In this document: positions 35,640-43,658 of the stretch, one piece after another
Numbering within the stretch: the first letter of the stretch is position 1
How the letters are laid out: every line of letters starts with the position of its first letter
Assembly (NCBI GenBank): GCA_963824595.1
Contig: CAWGPY010000005.1
Location: 259,528-323,527 of the forward strand
Source: Cybelea sp963824595
GTDB taxonomy: Bacteria > Vulcanimicrobiota > Vulcanimicrobiia > Vulcanimicrobiales > Vulcanimicrobiaceae
DNA: 64,000 nucleotides
Reading direction: 5' to 3'
Position numbers and translations under genes: made by a program
The notes under the pieces: model-generated
The model's input: the letters and a program-made list of their open reading frames with translations, nothing else
Database searches by the model: none
What the model was told of the DNA's origin: nothing

Positions 35640-36649
35640 TCGCGCGTTCAGATGCACGTGATTTTCGATTGGCTTGTTGATGTAGACGGCGGTTGGTAAT
35701 GCGGCGTTGCGCGGGACCGTTCGAGTGAAAGCGCCGAGGATGTTGCTTCCAAACCTCCTGCAGCACGGCGTTGCGACGCGCCAGAACTTCCTGCGCGCGG
35801 CCGAAGTGAACGTCGGCCGGCGTGAGAAAGGCAAGCCCGCTGTGATGATGTTGATAGTTGTACCAGGTGCAGAGTTGAGCATGAAGGAGCGCGCCGCTTC
35901 AACCGACGGAAAGAACTCTGGGAACTCGGGTCGGTATTTGAGCGTTTTAAAGTGCGCTTCGGAGAACGGGTTGTCGTTAGAAACGTGCGGCCGCGAGTGG
36001 CTCTTGGAGATGCCTAGATCAGCGAAGCACAAGGCGAGCGATTTCGCCTTCATCATAGCTCCGCCGTCGGCGTGAACGTGCAGCTGCCCTGGTTGGACAC
36101 CCTGCTCGCGCGCTGCGTCGCGGAAGAGCGCCTTGGCTATCGCCGCCGACTCGGTCGTGGCGACTTCCCACGCAACGATGAAACGGCTAAAGACGTCGAG
36201 TACGAGATAGAGGCTGAACCACGTCCATTTTGCTGGACCAGGGAGTTTGGTGATATCCCATGACCACAGCTCGTTAGGAGCTTTGGCATCAGCTCGGGCT
36301 TGACGCGCGCGGGATGCGTCGCGATAGCGCGGCGCTCGTTAACCTGACCTTCGGCGCCTAGGATGCGATAAAACGTCGAAGCTGACGCCAGATAGCGGCC
36401 TTCATCGAGCAACGCGGCAACGATCGCGCGAGGCGCGCTGTTGCAGAACTGCTCGGAGTTGCACAGGGCAGAGCACTTCGGGATCGTTCGCGCTGAGCGC
36501 GTGCGGTTGGAGGCCACTGCGCACAAGTTGGAACGTCGGCGGCAGGCGATGCCGCGTTCTTTCGCCAGCGGTTCCATGTTGCTCGAGCGAGCGCTTATAC
36601 TACGACACGCTTGACGCTGGGAGACGCCGGCCTCGATGAGTTCGTTCAT
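35640..36649 (-). pseudogene. IS3-family transposase OrfB, frameshifted
   Basis: Recognisable parts on the minus strand: EAGVSQRQACRSISARSS (N-terminal), ASTFYRILGAEGQVNERR, PNSLVQQNGRGSAS region, and the catalytic end LGISKSHSRPHVSNDNPFSE with AHFKTLKYRPEFPEFF. The parts lie in different frames and the first Asp segment is damaged. Not functional. Confidence 0.65.
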
Positions 36650-37047
36650 CGTTTCTTCCGTGATGGCTCGGACGGCGGCGCGGTTTCCTTGCTCCCGAGC
36701 TCCTGCAAGAGCGCCTGCATTTTTCCCTGGACCTCAACGATCTTTTCAAGTTGCGCATTGCGCTTGAGCAGCCGTTCGTTCTCACGACGGAGCTTCTGAA
36801 CTTCGCGCGCTTGTGGATTGGGTTTGGGGCCACGCTTGCGGTCGAGAGCGGCTTTGCCGCCGCTGTCACGTTTCTGTCGCCAGAGCGCGATGTGCGAGCT
36901 GTAGATGCCCTCGCGGCGCAGCACAGCACCGCGGGCTTCAGGCGTTTTGGCCGCCTCGTACTCCGCCAGGATCCGTAGTTTCTGCTCGACGGTAAACCGC
37001 CGGCGGGTCGGCCGCGCGGAGGACGGAGAGTTGGTAGGTTTCGTCAC
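36646..37047 (-). CDS. IS3-family transposase OrfA (HTH protein)
   Basis: A 133-residue OrfA: HTH with FTVEQKLRILAEYEAAKTPE and IYSSHIALWRQKRDSGG, then a leucine-zipper-like helix (VQKLRRENERLLKRNAQLEK). It would bind IS ends. The frame is complete, but the OrfB partner is broken, so at most it acts as a DNA-binding remnant. Confidence 0.75.
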   Translation of the reverse strand: MTKPTNSPSSARPTRRRFTVEQKLRILAEYEAAKTPEARGAVLRREGIYSSHIALWRQKRDSGGKAALDRKRGPKPNPQAREVQKLRRENERLLKRNAQLEKIVEVQGKMQALLQELGSKETAPPSEPSRKKR

Positions 37048-37102
37048 GGAGAAAGACCTTTCTCCGCCCTTGCAATTAAACTATGAAAGGGAAGTGGTCT
37101 CA

Positions 37103-37451
37103 TCCAAGGCTGGAACAAGGGAGGCTCCGCAGCCGGAAGTAAGATCGCCGAAATGAATTGCACGGATCCTTACGCCTTCGGCTGTACAGATAGTGCTAGT
37201 CACATTCAACACTACACAGCGAGTGGCCCCACTAGTTGGACTCTCACGTCCACCGATCATGTTTGTACTGGCACTTCCGACCTGTACCAGTCGTTCCTCG
37301 CTTCAGATGCGAGCGGCACACTGTATTGGCCTTGCATTAACTGGGAGGATCCGGATTCATTGGAGGTAGTACTGTGCAAGAGAAGCAGACGGACGGCACA
37401 AAATACACCATTTCTGGCTTAACCAACCCCTTCGCGGCGGGTGCTTACTGA
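37103..37451 (+). pseudogene. Beta-propeller lipoprotein, 3' part with frameshift
   Basis: Begins at the IS junction with IQGWNKGGSAAGSKIAEMNC, continues TDLYQSFLASDASGTLYWPC-like text (SDLYQSFLASDASGTLYW), then shifts frame near 37350 to GSGFIGGSTVQEKQTDGTKY and ends FAAGAY. The strand pattern and position suit the missing end of the gene interrupted at 34200. Identity with that gene is inferred, not proven. Confidence 0.5.
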
Positions 37452-37593
37452 GAAATGAAATGAGCGACCGCAGACGGAGACCAATAGAGTCCATGCTCTC
37501 AGGGGATAGGGGTGACTGTAAGCTATGCCGATATGTAGTGCTCCCCGTGTCTGACACAGAAAGAATGGCTTGCCTACCCGCTTGGAGGGAGTC

Positions 37594-37898
37594 ATGCCCA
37601 GGTCCTACCGTCGCTTCAGCCGCGAGTTCAAGATGCAGATCGTGGAATCGATCTTGAAAGGCGCCGTCGCCAGCCAAGTCGCCAAAGCCAACGATTTACA
37701 TCCCGAAGTTGTGCGCAAGTGGGTGCGCGATTTCAAAGCGTATCAGAAAGATGCGTTCGCCGGTCGCGGCAAAGCGTACACCGATAATGCCAAGGTCGGC
37801 GAACTGGAACGGCAGCTGGGCCAAATGGCCGCCGAGAACCTGGTGCTAAAAAAGCCTTGCAGCGCATCAAGGACTTAGCCCGCGACAAAGGCGCGTAG
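37594..37898 (+). pseudogene. IS3-family OrfA with frameshift at an A6 run
   Basis: MPRSYRRFSREFKMQIVESI begins after GGAG. HTH: VASQVAKANDLHPEVVRKWV. The coiled end ENLVLKK should continue as ALQRIKDLARDKGA, which is present in another frame after the run CTAAAAAAG at 37847-37855. Such A-runs are slippery sites in this family, so this may be recoding or a one-base error. Without slippage the frame ends 11 codons later. Confidence 0.65.
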
Positions 37899-37933
37899 CC
37901 TGCCTCGCGCTGGCCAAGGAACTCGCCGGCACG

Positions 37934-38550
37934 GTGATTCCGACGCCATACGGTATGGTGCGCTTGACCATCACGATTTTTTCGCGCGCGTTCAATATCC
38001 CGCGATCGGCCTTCTACCGCGCGGCGGAGCCGCCGCCGCGCAGAGGCGATTTGCGGGTCGTGGCCACTATCAAGGACATTCTGATCAAGCATCCGCGATA
38101 CGGGTATCGCCAAGTGACCGATCGTCTTCGCCGAAAACGCATCGCTATTAACGCAAAACGCACGCTGCGGCTTATGCGTTCGCACGACTTGCAAACCAAA
38201 CCGTTGCGACGGCCGAAATGGCGCGGCGGGCATGCGGCCGGCGAGCTTGCAAATCTTTCGCGGTTTAACCCAACGGCTTCCGATCAGCTCTGGGTCACCG
38301 ACATCACCTTCGTGCGACTCCGGTCGTCGTGGATATACTTGGCCGTTATGGTCGACGCATTTAGTCGGAGATGCGTCGGTTGGGCGCTCCGGACAAGGAT
38401 TACCACTGAGTTGACGCTCGAGGCGTTGCGGATGGCGATTGTCTCCCGCCGGCCAAAAGCGACGCTGGTTCACCATTCCGATCGCGGAAGCCAGTACGGA
38501 AGTTCCAACTACCAAGACGCATTGCTTGAGCGAGGCCTTGAGCATAACTA
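37934..38550 (+). pseudogene. IS3-family OrfB, C-terminally truncated
   Basis: Contains YGYRQVTDRLRRKRIAINAK and RTLRLMRSHDL. The core has DQLWVTDITFVRLRSSWIYL (first Asp), VDAFSRRCVGWAL and LVHHSDRGSQYGSSNYQDAL (second Asp). The third catalytic residue (Glu of the ESFF-like motif) is missing; the frame stays open into unrelated codons up to 39046. It cannot be an active transposase. Confidence 0.75.
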
Positions 38551-38610
38551 TCATTACCAAATAACCTTAGACGATTGCATTCGGTTCGTGCAGAGTCTCC
38601 CGCCTAGAAT

Positions 38611-39046
38611 GCAGGAGGCGCCTGATATACGCGAACGCACGAAGACGCCGACCGTTGGCGGGCTTTTCGAAATCGGCGGAATTGTCGTTATGCTAATCGC
38701 AAATTGGGTCGTAGAGAGGGCCCTCCTTCACCGAGCCGCAGAGAACAGCTTGCGGGCTGTTTTGGACAATTTCAAGCGCAAGATTCCGCAGCGTAGGCCT
38801 TTCTCGACTTCGTACGAGCTGGTGAACGAGTTATTAGGGTCGGTCGCAGCGCAATGCCCAGAAGCGAAAGTATCGGCCAATGGTGAAGAACGCACCTGGT
38901 CGATTGGTGAAATCACCGCGCGGGTCCGACCGTCTCGAGTTGACAAGCACGACGAGGGACCGATGATTCATTTTATTCTGGGCTCGGGCGGTACCGCAAG
39001 ATATGACGCGCATTACGTGAAAGAAGAAAACCTTCGGAGCGCCTGA
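38611..39046 (+). CDS. Hypothetical protein in frame with truncated OrfB
   Basis: 144 residues from an internal ATG (MQEAPDIRERTKTPTVGGLF), with FKRKIPQRRPFSTSYELVNE and GPMIHFILGSGGTARYDAHY. No domain recognised. It may be the 3' end of a gene truncated by element D; in the present sequence it can be read as a fusion to the transposase N-part. A ribosome site for its own start is not evident. Confidence 0.35.
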
Positions 39047-39152
39047 CGACAAGAATTGTCGGCATTTGAGGGGCGAGGAATTGCCGGTCGAGCAGCATAT
39101 CGTGGGCCCAGGCGCACCGAAATCACCGTAACCGGTCTTTCCGGCGTAACAT

Positions 39153-39201
39153 CTACGACGATTCGTCGTAGGCCGTAGTTAGACGTAGTTAGGCGTAGTT
39201 A
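39153..39201. promoter_or_regulatory. Palindrome plus three 10-bp tandem repeats
   Basis: CTACGACGA-T-TCGTCGTAG (39153-39171) is a perfect 9-bp inverted repeat. It is followed by GTAGTTA three times at exact 10-bp spacing (39175, 39185, 39195), one DNA turn apart. It sits 45 bp before a small gene and looks like a cooperative operator. Confidence 0.5.
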
Positions 39202-39245
39202 CGGCCTTGGCAGTGGAATAGAGAAGGTGCTACAATCGTCGTGAT

Positions 39246-39494
39246 ATGACGCCTCTTGAACGCTATCAGGCCTTTGCCCAACGTGGTTACGAAATTGAGC
39301 CGTTGCCTTACAGGATTCGGAATGCGGACATGAGTCCTGGGCCTTGGAAGGCAAAGGTCAACGTACTACACCATTCGTATCGCGAAACCACCGTTCAGCC
39401 GGTCTGGGGAAGCGAGAAATACATCGACAAGACTAAGGCTGAATCTGCGGCGTTTCTTCTCGGCCTTCGTTGGCTGGAGGAACAGGCGGGTTAG
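39246..39494 (+). CDS. Hypothetical protein, 82 residues
   Basis: Begins MTPLERYQAFAQRGYEIEPL and ends FLLGLRWLEEQAG. Mixed charge, no membrane segment, and no family recognised. It is convergent with the Abi-like gene and follows the repeat operator. The start has no strong ribosome site. Confidence 0.4.
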   Translation: MTPLERYQAFAQRGYEIEPLPYRIRNADMSPGPWKAKVNVLHHSYRETTVQPVWGSEKYIDKTKAESAAFLLGLRWLEEQAG

Positions 39495-39508
39495 ACCGCT
39501 TGTATCTT

Positions 39509-40177
39509 TTAGAATAGTTCGCGGGCTGGCAAGAGAGACGGAACCCTGCTGTGGTAGGCAATCCAATTGCCGAGGTCCGTATATACCCACGAAGCAAAGG
39601 AAAGCAAAGAGCTGTAGTCTTTTGCGAGATCGCGGTGGAATATAGGTTCGTGGTGAGCGATTCGGTTTCGAAAGGCCCTGAGATATTGGATTTGCCCACT
39701 AACGGTCGCCCGCTTAGGTGGCTTGCCATTGGCGGAAATGTATCCTTGAAAAGCTCTGTTTAACGCGGGACTCCAAATCGTATGTTCGTAGGCGCCGGTC
39801 ATCAAAGTCGTCCAGAAGCCAAAATGCAGTTCTGCTACGATGTGCGGTGCATCAACAGGCCTGCGGAGTTTAGACAACGTGTCCTTGGCGGCAGCAACGG
39901 AATCTGCGACGGATTCGTCAACTAAGAATGATTGTTCGTCATACCAGGTTGGACCGAACGCTGCGGCCAATTCCCGCTGGCAGGCATTTCGTAGCGCCAC
40001 TTCTAGCTGTTGCAATGGCCCAAAGAATGCAGCGCTGATGGTTGTATTGTAAATGCACAGTTTAACTGCGGCTTCCAGGTTGTTTCCAGTCGCATTTAGA
40101 TATTTAGTTAATCTGTCAGCGGTAAGCCATTGTTCTATATTGGCGAGAGATGCTGCGTCATATAAGAATATTGACAA
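39509..40177 (-). CDS. Abi-family protein with HEPN R-x4-H motif
   Basis: A 222-residue protein with the Abi_2/AbiD-F pattern: TADRLTKYLNATGNNLEAAV, FFGPLQQLEVALRNACQREL, ELHFGFWTTLMTGAYEHTIW and finally LRAFRNRIAHHEPIF. The RNRIAH hexapeptide is the R-x4-H active site of HEPN ribonucleases. Such proteins abort phage infection by cleaving RNA. Start is TTG 40177 with AAGG upstream; no in-frame ATG is near. Single gene without an obvious antitoxin. Complete. Confidence 0.75.
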   Translation of the reverse strand: MSIFLYDAASLANIEQWLTADRLTKYLNATGNNLEAAVKLCIYNTTISAAFFGPLQQLEVALRNACQRELAAAFGPTWYDEQSFLVDESVADSVAAAKDTLSKLRRPVDAPHIVAELHFGFWTTLMTGAYEHTIWSPALNRAFQGYISANGKPPKRATVSGQIQYLRAFRNRIAHHEPIFHRDLAKDYSSLLSFASWVYTDLGNWIAYHSRVPSLLPARELF

Positions 40178-40195
40178 AATAAACGCCTTGTAATA

Positions 40196-40209
40196 GTATA
40201 CTCGTATAC
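40196..40209. promoter_or_regulatory. Repeated GTATAC palindromes before the Abi gene
   Basis: GTATAC occurs at 40196-40201 and 40204-40209, each self-complementary and together symmetric. They sit 19 bp upstream of the Abi start and could overlap its -10 region (TATACT on the minus strand). Confidence 0.4.
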
Positions 40210-40390
40210 GCCCCGGATCCGCCTCTGCGAAAGTATGCGTCCGGGGTCAGCTTTTTAGGGCCGTTTGCCTTGCTACTCTAGCGGGCCATTTGCCTGGAAA
40301 AACGAAGAAACTCGCCCCTTTCCTAGCAGGGCAGACAATCGTTTCTTTTGAGCCAAGGCAGCCAAGCGCCTTCCCAAGAACCCTTCTCGG

Positions 40391-40567
40391 ATGGCAGCAG
40401 TTAAGCGCCCCTCGAAGAAGGACCGCCGCAAATGTCCTTATTGCGAGAAGACGGTCCTGCGCGTGGTCACCGAAACGGCCATTAAAGGCTCCGTCGGCAA
40501 ACCATTCGCCTTATTGATTTGCGATAGTTGCCGAAAGGTACTCGGCGGAGGCCCCGTCGTCGCCTAG
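40391..40567 (+). CDS. Small zinc-ribbon protein, 58 residues
   Basis: MAAVKRPSKKDRRKCPYCEK, then FALLICDSCRKVLGG. The pair C-x2-C (CPYC, CDSC) is a zinc ribbon. Basic N-terminus suits nucleic-acid binding. Its stop overlaps the stop of the convergent gene by 4 bp. Confidence 0.55.
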   Translation: MAAVKRPSKKDRRKCPYCEKTVLRVVTETAIKGSVGKPFALLICDSCRKVLGGGPVVA

Positions 40568-40857
40568 CCGGTGTCCAAGTGTCGTTCCATCCTCTCGCGA
40601 AGGTTGTTGTCTTCTTGCGGCGTTGAACATTGAATCTCCGCGAAATCGTCGGGGTTCATCCGTAGTTTAAATGCGAGAATGGCCCGGATGAGCTGTTGGC
40701 GGTCTTCGTTGCTGCGGCCCTCTAGCCGTGGAGACGTGACACGAAGCGCGAACCTCCCGGCTGGACCTGGTACGAAGTCGACGGCGGCGGTCTCCAATGC
40801 CCGAACGATGGCCTCGCGGACGCGTTCTTGTTCGGGAGTGTCGTGATGGCTAATCAT
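40564..40857 (-). CDS. Hypothetical protein, 97 residues
   Basis: Begins MISHHDTPEQERVREAIVRA and contains FALRVTSPRLEGRSNEDRQQ and FKLRMNPDDFAEIQC. Charged, soluble, no recognised domain. Open frame and codon use look coding. Convergent with the zinc-ribbon gene. Confidence 0.45.
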   Translation of the reverse strand: MISHHDTPEQERVREAIVRALETAAVDFVPGPAGRFALRVTSPRLEGRSNEDRQQLIRAILAFKLRMNPDDFAEIQCSTPQEDNNLRERMERHLDTG

Positions 40858-41046
40858 GCGCCGATTATACCCGCCTCTACGGACAGGCGGTGAAAATGAG
40901 ATAACATACCAACCGTCGCGTGTAAGAAGGACCGGGCGAGGTCCCCACTACAGTTCCACCAACCCGGTCCCGCGCCTAGAATACGGTAACGGATTGCGCG
41001 GGCGCAAGGGCGGAGTGCGCCGGGTGTTGGGACGTTGGTCCCGCCG

Positions 41047-41220
41047 TTACACCGTGGGCGACGGCGCCGGTTGAAGAACGCCGCGCTGCTTGCAAATCTC
41101 GCCGTCTTCGAGAACGTGCGGGCATGGTAGCGCTTCCGGCGTCGGCGTCGCGGTGCTGAGACTACGGAACGGGTGTCCCTCCGGGCAAACGTATTCCGGA
41201 TATTTCGCGGTGATGGTCAT
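41047..41220 (-). CDS. Small Cys/His-rich protein, 57 residues
   Basis: MTITAKYPEYVCPEGHPFRS, then LPCPHVLEDGEICKQRG. Cys and His pairs (C-x3-H, C-x-H, C) suggest one zinc. ATG 41220 follows AGGAGG at good distance, a strong sign that it is translated. Function unknown. Confidence 0.5.
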   Translation of the reverse strand: MTITAKYPEYVCPEGHPFRSLSTATPTPEALPCPHVLEDGEICKQRGVLQPAPSPTV

Positions 41221-41405
41221 ATGCTGACCTCCTTTGCTGATGTAGAACACTTTCGCGCCGTCGTTCGCTGCACCGGATACAAAAAGACAGAGGCCCTGGT
41301 TTTAACCACCTTTTGGCCGAATCCGTGTGCGTCCGTATGCGTCCGCACGGACTCGCGCCGTGAGGGAAACGGGGCCTTCACGCGTGCGCTAGGGTCGGAA
41401 TTCGT

Positions 41406-41445
41406 GCCTTCCAAGCAAGAGCCGCGGGTTCGATTTCCGCCGCCC
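41406..41445 (+). repeat. tRNA-Gly(TCC) 3' fragment (att-like)
   Basis: GCCTTCCAAGC is the anticodon arm (loop CTTCCAA, anticodon TCC), and GCGGGTTCGATTTCCGC is the T-arm with one wobble pair, followed by CGCCC of the acceptor. The 5' half and CCA are missing. This fits an attachment-site half for the element carrying the mob/trb genes. Confidence 0.65.
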
Positions 41446-41582
41446 TTGGTCAGGCAAACAAGCAATTGTGGCGTCAGAGTTTTAGGCGCCGGCCCTTTGG
41501 TGATTATCCCCACTCCTCTGGGGGCACGTCGAAAACTGGGCCAGAGGGAACTCAGCTTTCGAACTTGCGTTGGAGATTCTCC

Positions 41583-41720
41583 ATGGCTCGCAAGCGGCAT
41601 TCCCCTGAGTCGATCACCACGGTCCTGCGCCGCGTAGAAGCTGGCGCGCCGATCACGATTTATCTCTGCCACACGCATGCATGTAATGAAAGTTCGCGCG
41701 GCCTAATCAAATTTCAGTAG
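41583..41720 (+). pseudogene. IS3-family OrfA N-terminal stub
   Basis: MARKRHSPESITTVLRRVEA is the usual OrfA start; after ITIYLCHTH the similarity ends and a stop follows at codon 46. Left flank ctcctctgggggcacgtcga may be an IS end. Confidence 0.5.
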
Positions 41721-41796
41721 GTTCCCGAGATTGATTCCCCTGTTATGCTGTAATCGGGGCGATAGGCGATGAGACAGAGACCGAACGATCGGTTGG

Positions 41797-42213
41797 TCAG
41801 CGTGCGAGCGAAACTTTTGTGTGCGATTGCAGTGCTTCGACAGCGGCTTCCAAGCGCCGGACCCTCGCGCGCAGCTCGACCACTTCATCATGCAGAAGTA
41901 ACGCACTCTCCGCGGTTTGGAGTGCGGCATGCTCGACCGTTCGATTCACCATGCGACCGCCTTTTTGACGACGCTCCTTAGTGCCGTCTGCCGTCAGCGC
42001 CTTAGGAGGCTCGGCCTCCCCTGCGAGATACCAGGGCGAGATCTTCAGCTCGCGCGCGAGTCGCAGCGCCGCTTGTAGTTTGAGGCTCTTTATGTCCCCG
42101 TTGCGCATCTTGCGCGCCGCGTCGGCCGAAACCCCGAGGATAAAGCCGAGCTCCGTATCAGTCAATCCCCGAACGAGCTCTTTAAAGCGTTTACTGAAGC
42201 TAGCGACGGTCAT
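41797..42213 (-). CDS. Xre-family HTH regulator with coiled-coil tail
   Basis: A 138-residue protein. HTH at residues 18-60: LTDTELGFILGVSADAARKM, LQAALRLARELKISPWYL. The C-terminal 45 residues (VVELRARVRRLEAAVEALQS) form a coiled coil, probably for dimerisation. ATG 42213 follows GGAG. Divergent from the small operon starting at about 42.4 kb; a repeated GACTTTC operator sits in the shared promoter and again 3 kb away, so it probably represses the mobilisation genes. Confidence 0.75.
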   Translation of the reverse strand: MTVASFSKRFKELVRGLTDTELGFILGVSADAARKMRNGDIKSLKLQAALRLARELKISPWYLAGEAEPPKALTADGTKERRQKGGRMVNRTVEHAALQTAESALLLHDEVVELRARVRRLEAAVEALQSHTKVSLAR

Positions 42214-42245
42214 CGTTCTCCGCCAAAACTTAGGCGCCTCGGAAC

Positions 42246-42264
42246 GACTTTCCTATTGACTTTC
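42246..42264. promoter_or_regulatory. Putative Xre operator, copy 1
   Basis: GACTTTCCTATTGACTTTC holds GACTTTC twice, 12 bp apart. It shares 16 of the first 18 bases with 45246-45263, exactly 3000 bp away. It lies between the Xre gene and the rightward operon. Confidence 0.5.
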
Positions 42265-42396
42265 ATATGGCACTTGCGGTATTCCTGTACTAAGTTCGGA
42301 AATCATTTACGCCTAAGTGGGAGCACCCTCGGAGAAACCCTCCCCCACGGGCTTACGCTTTCCCATTTTCTTGCCTCCCTTGATGGATTGGCTCCT

Positions 42397-42792
42397 GTGG
42401 ATCAAGATCGCGGCCCGGGCGCGCCGGTAAGCGCTCACGAGTACTGCGAACTCGACGACGGACAACTCCGAGCGGCGCTTCGGGGGACCGAAAAGCGCCT
42501 TCGCCGGGTCGAAGAAGACCACGTCGAGCTGCGACGCGCGTACCGCGATGAGATCGACGTCATGCGCCGGGAGCTTCTGGTGCGCTTCCTAAGGCAGATT
42601 GCCGCTCAGGCCGACCCCCTGTCTCCGCAGCAGCGCCGCGAGTTGCACCGTCGCTTTGAGCGGCGAGCGATGGTCGCCGCCGAGATTACGCTGGCCGTTC
42701 GCGCGGTGTCGCGGGGACGAACCGAGCGCCTCGATGCACTGACCGAGATCGAGGCGATGGCGTTGCTATTGCGCCTGGAGCGTGAGGCATGA
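42397..42792 (+). CDS. Hypothetical coiled-coil protein of mobilisation region
   Basis: About 131 residues with a long helix (LRAALRGTEKRLRRVEEDHV, YRDEIDVMRRELLVRFL). GTG 42397 is used; the open frame extends to 42256 but that part is not convincing. The next gene overlaps its stop by ATGA. Function unknown, probably part of the transfer module. Confidence 0.45.
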   Translation: MDQDRGPGAPVSAHEYCELDDGQLRAALRGTEKRLRRVEEDHVELRRAYRDEIDVMRRELLVRFLRQIAAQADPLSPQQRRELHRRFERRAMVAAEITLAVRAVSRGRTERLDALTEIEAMALLLRLEREA

Positions 42793-43247
42793 GCTTGAGG
42801 CATACCAGTAGCCCCGGCCGGCTGAGGAACGAGCGCTATGACGCGCAGGAGGAACACGGTTGGCTGTGCGATCGGGGCGTCCGTCTTGACCACAAGGGGC
42901 GGATCATCATCAGCCTACCTCGACCCGACGATGAGATAGATGTACCGCCAGATGACGACGAGGCGACGATCGGCGAGCTTATGCGCCGGGCGGTGGACCG
43001 GCGGCATGGCGGTTCCCGCGGACGGCGCCGACGGGGTTCACCCAAAGCCACTCACCAGGGTGCGTCAGGCAAAGGCGACCATCCTGATAAGGCGCCTCGT
43101 CTCGGGCGTCCCACAGTCGGCGATGAACCGCGGGTCTACGTCCAGACGACGATTGCCCCACAAACACGCGAGATGCTTGCTAGACATCGCATCACGCTTG
43201 CGGCCGTGTTGGACGAATGCGCGCGGAAATTGCCCCATGACGCTTGA
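42789..43247 (+). CDS. Hypothetical protein with basic middle region
   Basis: 152 residues: an acidic part (RPDDEIDVPPDDDEATIGEL), a basic linker (GGSRGRRRRGSPK) and a C-terminal RHH-like part (RVYVQTTIAPQTREMLARHR). Overlaps the previous stop by 4 bp and the next gene start by 11 bp, so translation is coupled. It may be a DNA-binding relaxosome accessory. Confidence 0.5.
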   Translation: MSLRHTSSPGRLRNERYDAQEEHGWLCDRGVRLDHKGRIIISLPRPDDEIDVPPDDDEATIGELMRRAVDRRHGGSRGRRRRGSPKATHQGASGKGDHPDKAPRLGRPTVGDEPRVYVQTTIAPQTREMLARHRITLAAVLDECARKLPHDA

Positions 43248-43503
43248 CGGTCGCGGTGACGAGGATATCGTCGAACGAGCTGCTGTCGGACGGCCGAAAC
43301 TGGGACAAGCCCGTCGCGTTCGCATCAGCACGACGGTCGAGCCCGTAAAGCTAGCTCGCCTACGCGCGTATGCACGTCGCCAGAAGAAGTCCCTCGGTCA
43401 GGTCGTCGACGAGTATGTCCGCGAACGTTTTTCGCGGTCGCAGGGGGCATCTGATACACCTTTCGTGGCTCGAGACGCGGGGCCGTTGTCTGATGGATCC
43501 TAG
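43237..43503 (+). CDS. Ribbon-helix-helix DNA-binding protein
   Basis: 88 residues with RRVRISTTVEPVKLARLRAY and RRQKKSLGQVVDEYVRERF, a ribbon-helix-helix pattern (strand, helix, turn, helix). ATG 43237 overlaps the upstream gene. Similar small proteins bind oriT or act as copy-control repressors. Role here inferred from context. Confidence 0.55.
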   Translation: MTLDGRGDEDIVERAAVGRPKLGQARRVRISTTVEPVKLARLRAYARRQKKSLGQVVDEYVRERFSRSQGASDTPFVARDAGPLSDGS

Positions 43504-43605
43504 CCGCACCCGGCGCCGCGCGCAAGGAACGGCTTTACGGTCCTCGCTGCGCTGCGGTCCACGCCTCTGCGCTGCGCTTCGTCCTTGCGCGCTTTCCGGG
43601 TGCGG
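43504..43605. repeat. Long imperfect inverted repeat (24-25 bp arms)
   Basis: Left arm 43504-43528 begins CCGCACCCGG and ends GCGCGCAAGGA; right arm 43582-43605 is its reverse complement except for a few bases near the middle. The 53-bp loop has two copies of a ctgcgctgcg-like motif. It follows the RHH gene and may be an oriT, a terminator or a regulatory RNA fold. Confidence 0.55.
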
Positions 43606-43658
43606 CTGTTTCGGACCCATCAACGGCCCGCGCCTCGAAGGCGCGAAAGGAGCACGCG

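Larger units (their letters stand above)
35531..37102 (-). mobile_element. Decayed IS3-family element C
   Basis: Ends share TGAGACCAC: forward at 35531-35539 and inverted at 37094-37102. OrfA is intact while OrfB is broken. The 113 bp between elements B and C are open in one frame (AHSCINTGIPNNSRADYSF) but unassigned. Confidence 0.6.
37560..38550 (+). mobile_element. Truncated IS3-family element D
   Basis: OrfA and the first two thirds of OrfB remain. The element stops after the second catalytic Asp and runs into unrelated sequence near 38550. The left boundary is approximate. Confidence 0.6.
41221..41796. other. Junction region: tRNA-Gly fragment and IS remnant
   Basis: No intact gene. It contains repeated gcgtccgtatgcgtccg near 41328, a tRNA-Gly 3' fragment and an IS3 OrfA stub (both listed). 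Likely the left edge of the mobile element to the right. Confidence 0.45.

Noticed and set aside
39153..39201. CRISPR array
   Set aside because: The repeat unit is only 7 bp in a 10-bp period with no spacers of typical length; no cas gene is near.
42313..42363. A 17-codon minus-strand frame (MGKRKPVGEGFSEGAPT) behind AAGGGAGG
   Set aside because: The ribosome site is good but the peptide is tiny and overlaps the possible start of the opposite gene; not enough to call.
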